Assembly (NCBI RefSeq): GCF_042683745.1
Contig: NZ_JBHUJX010000008.1
Coordinates: 372,001-436,000, forward strand
Direction: 5' to 3'
From: Pseudoneobacillus sp042683745
GTDB taxonomy: Bacteria > Bacillota > Bacilli > Bacillales > Cytobacillaceae
Length of the DNA: 64,000 nt
Numbering within the stretch: the first letter of the stretch is position 1; each line of letters opens with the position of its first letter. A program made the translations under genes and the position numbers. Of this stretch, positions 58,884 to 64,000 are shown one piece after another. The notes beneath the pieces were generated by a model. The model searched no databases, was not told the origin of the DNA, and saw nothing but the letters and a program-made list of their open reading frames with translations.

Positions 58884-60098
58884 ATGGATGCATTGGATAT
58901 TATAACTGACTTAGAAAATGTCTTTCCGTATTTTCAGGCAATCTTTAATGCGGATGAACATCGAATTATTGGTTACGAAATATTTGGAAGATATCGAAGT
59001 TCAGAAGGAATTATTAGTATTGGATCATTTTTTGAGGATGAACAAGTACCTGAGGAATATCGAATTCTTGTTGATAATGAGGTATTAAGAAAAGCATTAC
59101 AATTATCATTAGATTTAGATGATGATGTTCTGTTGTTCATTAATCGAAATGCTAAATTACTTTTACATGACGATGACGAAAGTTTTCTTAACCTTTTAAT
59201 CGAGTATGAAAAATTAGGTGTGAAAATGGCCCGCTATATATTAGAAATATCAGGAGGACTTGATCAAGGAGATATTGATCATTTAGATCATCTATTGACG
59301 TACTATAGGACATATGGAATGAAAATTGCGATGGATAAGATCGGAAATGATCAAAATGGACAATTGGAAAGAATTGGACAAATCGCCCCCGATATTATTA
59401 AAGTGGATTTAAAAGCATTGAAATCAACAGAAACTTCAAGAGCATTTCAAGATGTTTTATTCACATTATCTATGTTAGCGAGAAAAATTGGAGCTACATT
59501 ATTGTTTGAAAATATTGAGATGGTTTATCAGCTTCAATTTGCCTGGAAAAATGGGGGCCGTTTTTATCAAGGTTATTATTTACAGAAACCATCCGAACAA
59601 TTTGTTGATAGATCCATTTTAAAAAGTCGATTAAGAGAAGAAATTCATGAATTCATTACTTATGAGAAAAAGAATCTTGTCTCATTGATTGAAATGAGAA
59701 ATTTACTTCAAGCTAAACTGCAATTGGTATTAGCTAAAAATAAAAAAACGGATTCTTATGATGATTGGCTCATGAATTTTAGTAAAGAGTTTGATGATAT
59801 CGCCTTTCGCTTATATGTTTGTGACGAGGATGGTTTTCAAAAATCAGCGAATATATTTAAAGAAAAGAATTCTTGGGTATTACAGGAGGACTATATAAAT
59901 AAAAATTGGAGTTGGAGGCCATTTTTTCTTGAAAATATCATTTATATGATGAAAGAGCAAAAGGGTATCCTATCTGATCTTTATAGTGATATTGAAATAG
60001 GAGAGTTGATTCGCACCTTCTCCTATCCATTAAATGAGAGTGATTTTTTGTTTATTGATATTAGCTATGATTATTTATATGAGCAATTAAAATTTTAA
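58884..60098 (+). CDS. ykuI: EAL-domain protein YkuI, catalytically degenerate
   Basis: 404 residues: EAL barrel about 1-250, then a PAS-like C-terminal domain about 260-400. The EAL signature is replaced by GYEIFGRYR, the EITE motif by LEISGGLD, and the DDFGTG loop by MDKIGNDQNG, so the catalytic glutamates and the paired aspartates are mostly gone. B. subtilis YkuI binds cyclic-di-GMP but has little activity and this copy is further eroded; it is probably a sensor or effector. AGGGAGG precedes the ATG. Confidence 0.88.
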   Translation: MDALDIITDLENVFPYFQAIFNADEHRIIGYEIFGRYRSSEGIISIGSFFEDEQVPEEYRILVDNEVLRKALQLSLDLDDDVLLFINRNAKLLLHDDDESFLNLLIEYEKLGVKMARYILEISGGLDQGDIDHLDHLLTYYRTYGMKIAMDKIGNDQNGQLERIGQIAPDIIKVDLKALKSTETSRAFQDVLFTLSMLARKIGATLLFENIEMVYQLQFAWKNGGRFYQGYYLQKPSEQFVDRSILKSRLREEIHEFITYEKKNLVSLIEMRNLLQAKLQLVLAKNKKTDSYDDWLMNFSKEFDDIAFRLYVCDEDGFQKSANIFKEKNSWVLQEDYINKNWSWRPFFLENIIYMMKEQKGILSDLYSDIEIGELIRTFSYPLNESDFLFIDISYDYLYEQLKF

Positions 60099-60126
60099 GA
60101 GTCGTTTAATCACGGCTCTTTTTTTG
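60098..60126 (+). terminator. Terminator after ykuI
   Basis: AGAGTCGT pairs with ACGGCTCT around TTAATC, followed by TTTTTTT. Confidence 0.88.
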
Positions 60127-60278
60127 TTTGATTATATATTTTGTCAAATAGGGTAAATAAAGGGCTATACAAGTTTATTTATGTCAAATGCTGCCATTAT
60201 TTTACGAATGATTCATCGGCTGAATGGACAATTTTGTTGATAAAATAAATACATTAAACAAAATGAGGGGGAACAATC

Positions 60279-60845
60279 ATGTGGAAAAAATATGTGATAA
60301 GCTTATTAGTTGCAATACTTGTAATGATGATCATTCCAATTTCCCCAATGGCGACCGACATTCAATTAACCAATCGAGAGGACATTTTAAAATTTATGGA
60401 GAATGCTTATTTTGCACAAAGCTCTTTAAGTGAAATGGATCGGAGTATGGACGAAATTGATTTCATCCTGGATCCATATTTTTCTAATGATTATAAACGA
60501 AGTTTTTTAGATTCAAACATTTTTGAAGAAAATGGTAAATTTACAACCTATGGTACCGATTTTGGGCAATATTATATTCCTTATCATCGATTCTCATCTA
60601 ATACAAATATTGTAATCGAACAAAGTCAAATTTATTTATTTGAGTACTTTCCAAAAAATAATGAAGGGCCGGTAGGTTATGAAGATCATTATGAGGGGAT
60701 ATTGATTGAAAAAATAGAAGGTGAGTGGAAAATTTCCAAATATCTGTATAATGATATTCCACAGAAGATTATAGATAAAGCTGAAAATCAGGTAATTGCC
60801 CAATTTGAAAGACGAATAAACGATAGATTTACTCTGCTATTATAA
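60279..60845 (+). CDS. Secreted DUF3993-like protein
   Basis: 188 residues. Signal peptide about 1-25 (MWKKYVISLLVAILVMMIIP), then a soluble domain with YFSNDYKRSFLDSNIFEENG, DFGQYYIPYHRFSSNT and a tail ending IVEKIEGEWKISKY-like strand. Overall pattern matches DUF3993, a Bacillus extracytoplasmic family without a known role. GAGGGGGA precedes the ATG. Its own transcription unit. Confidence 0.72.
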   Translation: MWKKYVISLLVAILVMMIIPISPMATDIQLTNREDILKFMENAYFAQSSLSEMDRSMDEIDFILDPYFSNDYKRSFLDSNIFEENGKFTTYGTDFGQYYIPYHRFSSNTNIVIEQSQIYLFEYFPKNNEGPVGYEDHYEGILIEKIEGEWKISKYLYNDIPQKIIDKAENQVIAQFERRINDRFTLLL

Positions 60846-61014
60846 AAAAAATATCTCTCTTCTCATAATTTTTCTTGTACAAACACACATAGTTATTTTA
60901 TTCTGTTTATATTGGCATGTATTTAATGGAAAAACTTGAAAGAGTTTTACTAGAATAGAAACATGTTAATAGAGAAACCTATGAGTAGTGTTTCGTTCTG
61001 AAAGGAGAGAGAGT

Positions 61015-61248
61015 ATGTCACAGCTTCAAGGGATTTTAACAAGATTAAAAAACCTCCAAGAACAAGCGAATGGAGAATCAAGCCAAAGATATTTCGAAGT
61101 GAATGGGGAAAGAAAATGTCAAGTCACTTTTCACCCTAAAACAGAAACCTTTGAATTAGAAGTATACTTTGAAAAAGAAAAACCGAAGCGTTATCAATTT
61201 GATAACATTGATATGATTACAATTGAAATTTTTGATTTAATTCAATAA
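61015..61248 (+). CDS. ykuJ: YkuJ-family protein
   Basis: 77 residues, start ATG 61015 after AAAGGAG. Conserved MSQLQGILTRLKNLQEQ, RYFEVNGERKCQV and the terminal FDNIDMITIEIFDLIQ. Known fold from B. subtilis, function unassigned. Confidence 0.92.
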   Translation: MSQLQGILTRLKNLQEQANGESSQRYFEVNGERKCQVTFHPKTETFELEVYFEKEKPKRYQFDNIDMITIEIFDLIQ

Positions 61249-61250
61249 GT

Positions 61251-61276
61251 GAGAGACCTTAAACGGTCTCTTTTTC
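61251..61276 (+). terminator. Terminator after ykuJ
   Basis: GAGACC pairs with GGTCTC around TTAAAC, followed by TTTTT. Confidence 0.85.
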
Positions 61277-61381
61277 AATTTTATTAAGACAATGGCATGG
61301 CCTAATTAAGCTATTATGCCCCATATCTAAAAAATTATGATAAAATGAAGACATCATATTCAAATATTGAGGAGTTTTTGA

Positions 61382-61831
61382 ATGATTAGTCTTCATAGTG
61401 GAGAATTCTTAGAAATCAACATTCAAGATTTGATGATCCCATCTGAAAGAGTGGCGCATGTGCAAGTTGGCAACACGCTCGAACATGCTTTACTAGTTTT
61501 AACTAAAAGTGGATACACGGCTATACCTGTTTTGAATTCAGAATACAAGTTAAAGGGATTAATAAGTACTCCTGTTGTGCTGGATTCCATTTTAGGTCTT
61601 GAGCGTATTGAGTTTGAATTATTAGAAAAAAATCGTGTGGAAAACGTAATGAATCCAGCTATTCCAAGAATAGCGATTAATGGCTCTTTATTAGTCAGCT
61701 TAGAATTACTCGTAGACCATCCCTTTCTATGTGTAGAAAATGAAGACGGTTATTTCGAGGGAATATTAACAAGAAGAGCTGTATTAAAGCAGTTAGTACA
61801 ACATACTAGAAAATTAAATAAGAAGTCCTAA
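61382..61831 (+). CDS. ykuL: CBS-domain protein YkuL
   Basis: 149 residues made of two CBS motifs (LEHALLVLTKSGYTAIPVLN and the second half ending in GILTRRAVLKQLVQH). CBS pairs bind adenine nucleotides; B. subtilis YkuL relatives (CbpB/DarB) bind cyclic-di-AMP. Cyclic-di-AMP binding is inferred from family. TGAGGAG precedes the ATG. It sits just before ccpC as in B. subtilis. Confidence 0.88.
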   Translation: MISLHSGEFLEINIQDLMIPSERVAHVQVGNTLEHALLVLTKSGYTAIPVLNSEYKLKGLISTPVVLDSILGLERIEFELLEKNRVENVMNPAIPRIAINGSLLVSLELLVDHPFLCVENEDGYFEGILTRRAVLKQLVQHTRKLNKKS

Positions 61832-61837
61832 TAAAGA

Positions 61838-61873
61838 CGGAAAATCCCACTTGCTACATGTGGGGTTTTTTCG
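61838..61873 (+). terminator. Terminator after ykuL
   Basis: AATCCCAC pairs with GTGGGGTT around a 9-base loop, followed by TTTT. Confidence 0.85.
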
Positions 61874-61936
61874 TCTGATAATGAAAAAGTTGAAACATTA
61901 GGATATACTATAAGAAAAACTTATAAAGAGGTGCAT

Positions 61937-62821
61937 ATGTCTTCTCTATCGGAATTTCAACTTTTAACCGTTTTAGCTCAGGAAATGAACATGAGGAAGG
62001 CAGCTGAGCGTCTATTCGTGTCACAACCAGCACTATCACAGCGACTTCAAAATATCGAAAAGGAATGGGGAACAAAGCTCTTTATCCGTTCTCAAAAAGG
62101 ACTAGCTTTAACCCCTGCTGGGGAACATGTAATTCGTTTCGTGAATGAAACATTGCAAAAGGAAGAAGAAGTTCGTGAAGCACTCCACGCCCTGCAAAAT
62201 GAAGTACATGGTACACTCAAAATTGCTGTTGCCTCCATTGTAGGGCAAAATTGGTTACCGCAAGTTCTTAAAATGTTTATTCAGCGTTATCCTCAAGCGA
62301 AAATTTCACTTATTACCGGCTGGAGTAGTGAAATATTAAAAGCGATGTATGAGGATCAGGTTCATATTGGAATCATTCGAGGGACACCTGATTGGAAAGG
62401 TGTTAAAATTCATTTGTTTAAAGATAGCCTGTATTTAGTAGATACTGAAATAACAAAACCAGAGCAAGTATTAGAAACAGATCGCCCCTTTATACAATTT
62501 AAAAGCGATTCCAATTATTATCAGGAAATTCAAGATTGGTGGCATCGGAAATTTCAAACAACACCAAAGCGTACAGTTGTCGTCGATCAAATTGAAACAT
62601 GCAAGCAAATGACTTTTAATGGAATTGGATATGCAATTCTTCCAGCGATTACTTTAAATGGTGCTGAGAAAAATATTTTTAAAATCCCATTATTAGATGA
62701 AAATGGAGAGTCATTAAGTCGTGATACTTGGTTATTAGGATATGAATCTGCATTTGAATTAAAGCAGGTGAAAGCATTTGTTGAGTTAATTCAAGAATTT
62801 ATACAGAACGCAGGACATTAG
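61937..62821 (+). CDS. ccpC: LysR-type regulator CcpC
   Basis: 294 residues from ATG 61937, 6 bases after AAAGAGG; a GTG at 61931 abuts the site. Winged-helix domain EMNMRKAAERLFVSQPALSQ with the family-typical helix-turn-helix; C-terminal ligand-binding domain senses citrate. CcpC represses the tricarboxylic acid genes citB and citZ in B. subtilis. Confidence 0.9.
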   Translation: MSSLSEFQLLTVLAQEMNMRKAAERLFVSQPALSQRLQNIEKEWGTKLFIRSQKGLALTPAGEHVIRFVNETLQKEEEVREALHALQNEVHGTLKIAVASIVGQNWLPQVLKMFIQRYPQAKISLITGWSSEILKAMYEDQVHIGIIRGTPDWKGVKIHLFKDSLYLVDTEITKPEQVLETDRPFIQFKSDSNYYQEIQDWWHRKFQTTPKRTVVVDQIETCKQMTFNGIGYAILPAITLNGAEKNIFKIPLLDENGESLSRDTWLLGYESAFELKQVKAFVELIQEFIQNAGH

Positions 62822-62835
62822 ATTTTTTGCTTGTC

Positions 62836-62864
62836 TTGGATATAGTTGTTTGCTAAAGTATGAT
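62836..62864 (+). promoter_or_regulatory. Predicted sigma-A promoter of dapH
   Basis: TTGGAT at 62836-62841, 17 bases, TATGAT at 62859-62864, about 33 bases before the dapH ATG. Confidence 0.5.
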
Positions 62865-62896
62865 GTAGAAAATACCACTTTAAGGGGACTATAATA

Positions 62897-63607
62897 ATGA
62901 AAATGATGGACGCAAATGAAATTATTTCTTTTATTCAAAATAGTAAAAAATCAACACCTGTAAAAGTATACATAAAAGGTGATCTCGAAAACATCAATTT
63001 TGGAGCTGAAACGAAAACATTTATTACCGGAAATTCTGGAGTCGTTTTTGGTGAATGGGCTGAAATTAGTGCAGCTATTGAAGAAAATAAAAGTAAGATT
63101 GAAGACTATGTGGTGGAAAATGATCGACGTAACTCAGCCATTCCATTACTAGATACGAAAAATATTAAAGCTCGTATTGAACCAGGTGCAATCATCCGTG
63201 ATCAAGTTGAAATTGGGGATAATGCTGTCATTATGATGGGTGCATCTATTAATATTGGTGCAGTCATAGGTGAAGGCACAATGATTGATATGAATGTTGT
63301 TCTAGGTGGACGTGCAACAGTAGGAAAGAATTGTCATATCGGAGCAGGCACAGTATTGGCGGGAGTTATTGAACCTCCATCAGCAAAACCTGTTATCGTA
63401 GAAGATGATGTGGTTATTGGCGCAAATGCAGTCGTTCTTGAAGGTGTGACAGTTGGAAAAGGTGCAGTAGTTGCAGCTGGTGCTATTGTAATTGATGATG
63501 TTCCACCAAATACAGTTGTAGCAGGAACACCTGCACGTGTAATTAAACAAATTGATGAAAAAACAAAATCTAAGACTGAAATCAAACAGGAATTGAGACA
63601 GTTATAA
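62897..63607 (+). CDS. dapH: Tetrahydrodipicolinate N-acetyltransferase
   Basis: 236 residues. N-terminal KMMDANEIISFIQNSKKSTP domain and a left-handed beta-helix of hexapeptide repeats (ARIEPGAIIRDQVEIGDNAV through VVAGTPARVIKQI). It acetylates tetrahydrodipicolinate with acetyl-CoA in the acetylase branch of lysine and diaminopimelate synthesis. Adjacent to dapL, and it works with PatA (49269). AAGGGGA precedes the ATG. Confidence 0.97.
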   Translation: MKMMDANEIISFIQNSKKSTPVKVYIKGDLENINFGAETKTFITGNSGVVFGEWAEISAAIEENKSKIEDYVVENDRRNSAIPLLDTKNIKARIEPGAIIRDQVEIGDNAVIMMGASINIGAVIGEGTMIDMNVVLGGRATVGKNCHIGAGTVLAGVIEPPSAKPVIVEDDVVIGANAVVLEGVTVGKGAVVAAGAIVIDDVPPNTVVAGTPARVIKQIDEKTKSKTEIKQELRQL

Positions 63608-63614
63608 TAAAAAT

Positions 63615-63660
63615 AGAGAAAGCGTGGATAGATCCTTCTTCCACGCTTTCTTTCTAATTT
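63615..63660 (+). terminator. Hairpin between dapH and dapL
   Basis: GAGAAAGCGTGGA pairs with TCCACGCTTTCTTTC around ATAGATCCTTCT, followed by T-rich DNA. It may reduce read-through into dapL rather than end the operon. Confidence 0.75.
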
Positions 63661-63684
63661 TTTAGGGAATTGGAGAGGAATAAA

Positions 63685-64000
63685 ATGAATCCTTTTGTAA
63701 AGATTCGAAGAGAATTACATCAAATACCTGAACTAGGATTTAAAGAAATTAAAACTCAAGCTTATTTATTGAATTATCTTTCTCAATTTACTGAAGACCG
63801 ACTAACGATTAAGAAATGGGAAACAGGACTTTTCGTGAAAGTACATGGCTTAAATCCGAGCAAAACCATTGGGTACCGTGCTGATATTGATGGACTTCCG
63901 ATTGTAGAAGAAACGGATTTGGACTTCCAATCCGTTCATGAAGGTAGAATGCATGCGTGTGGCCATGATTTTCATATGAGTATTGCGTTAGGAGTATTAA
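63685..64000 (+). CDS. dapL: N-acetyldiaminopimelate deacetylase (N-terminal part)
   Basis: The gene starts at ATG 63685 (TGGAGAGG upstream) and runs off the right edge after about 105 residues. M20 peptidase/amidohydrolase features: RRELHQIPELGFKE, YRADIDGLPIVEE with metal-ligand Asp, and HACGHDFHMSIALG. YkuR of B. subtilis removes the acetyl group from N-acetyl-LL-diaminopimelate. The symbol dapL is used for this enzyme in Bacillus. Confidence 0.93.
   Translation, partial: MNPFVKIRRELHQIPELGFKEIKTQAYLLNYLSQFTEDRLTIKKWETGLFVKVHGLNPSKTIGYRADIDGLPIVEETDLDFQSVHEGRMHACGHDFHMSIALGVL

Noticed and set aside
60224..60433. Alternative 69-codon frame overlapping the DUF3993-like gene
   Set aside because: Shadow of the 60279-60845 gene, which has a signal peptide and a good ribosome binding site.

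Overview
The window is low-GC, gene-dense Bacillaceae chromosome. The evidence is the spore genes (alpha/beta-type and H-type small acid-soluble spore proteins, YjcZ-type peptides, Spo0E, KinD and KinE-like kinases), the SigI-RsgI pair, T-box and SAM riboswitches, CtsR operators and extensive gene-order similarity to the sigI-to-ykuR part of the Bacillus subtilis chromosome (sigI-rsgI-ssp-ktrD, kinE, mtnU/mtnE/mtnWXBD-spo0E, kinD-mhqR, clpE-ykvI, ykvS-ykvT, ptsHI, ykwC-patA, cheV, ykyB-ykuE-fadH-ykuI-ykuJ-ykuL-ccpC-dapH-dapL). It is not B. subtilis itself: it carries FixABCX, a 2-oxoacid:ferredoxin oxidoreductase, prfC and rluF, and several genes of the B. subtilis interval are missing. The genus (Cytobacillus/Neobacillus/Mesobacillus-like) is a guess. 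I saw no rRNA, tRNA, CRISPR array, transposase or prophage.

Layout. 1-7.3 kb: end of an amino-acid permease, rluF, two tiny glycine-rich sporulation peptides, a YfhP-like membrane protein, prfC, then a tyrosine-type T-box leader and an NhaC-family transporter. 7.4-13.5 kb: a secreted DUF5667 protein, sigI, rsgI, a spore protein, the potassium channel subunit ktrD and small spore-like proteins. 13.5-23.6 kb: a B12-type radical SAM protein, a two-gene 2-oxoacid:ferredoxin oxidoreductase, a chemoreceptor, a KinE-like kinase and an ArsR-DUF2087 regulator. 23.6-29.7 kb: methionine salvage (mtnU, mtnE, SAM riboswitch, mtnWXBD) and spo0E. 29.7-34.4 kb: a ZIP transporter and the fixABCX operon with a perfect Fnr-type palindrome upstream. 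34.5-46 kb: kinD, mhqR, an oligopeptidase, clpE with two CtsR boxes, ykvI, and small membrane and cell-wall proteins. 46-53 kb: ptsHI, ykwC, patA, an RDD protein, a DinB protein, cheV and sspH. 53-64 kb: ykyB, a PAS-GGDEF-EAL protein, ykuE, fadH, a C39 peptidase, ykuI, ykuJ, ykuL, ccpC, dapH and the start of dapL.

How it fits together. Envelope stress (SigI-RsgI), the sporulation phosphorelay (two kinases and a Spo0A-P phosphatase), cyclic-di-GMP signalling (PilZ, GGDEF-EAL and a degenerate EAL protein) and low-potential electron transfer (ferredoxin oxidoreductase plus bifurcating FixABCX) are all represented. The most interesting signals are: (1) a C-rich/CGTA promoter motif with identical 19-base spacing in front of both the DUF5667 gene and sigI, which suggests a SigI stress module; (2) a family of long imperfect-palindrome repeats whose inner stems differ in sequence but keep pairing; (3) a second short repeat family (core GGGGGACTGACCCCC) that supplies the last codons and stop codons of two unrelated genes; (4) FixABCX with a perfect Fnr-type site 14 kb from a ferredoxin-dependent oxidoreductase, with no nitrogenase genes in sight.
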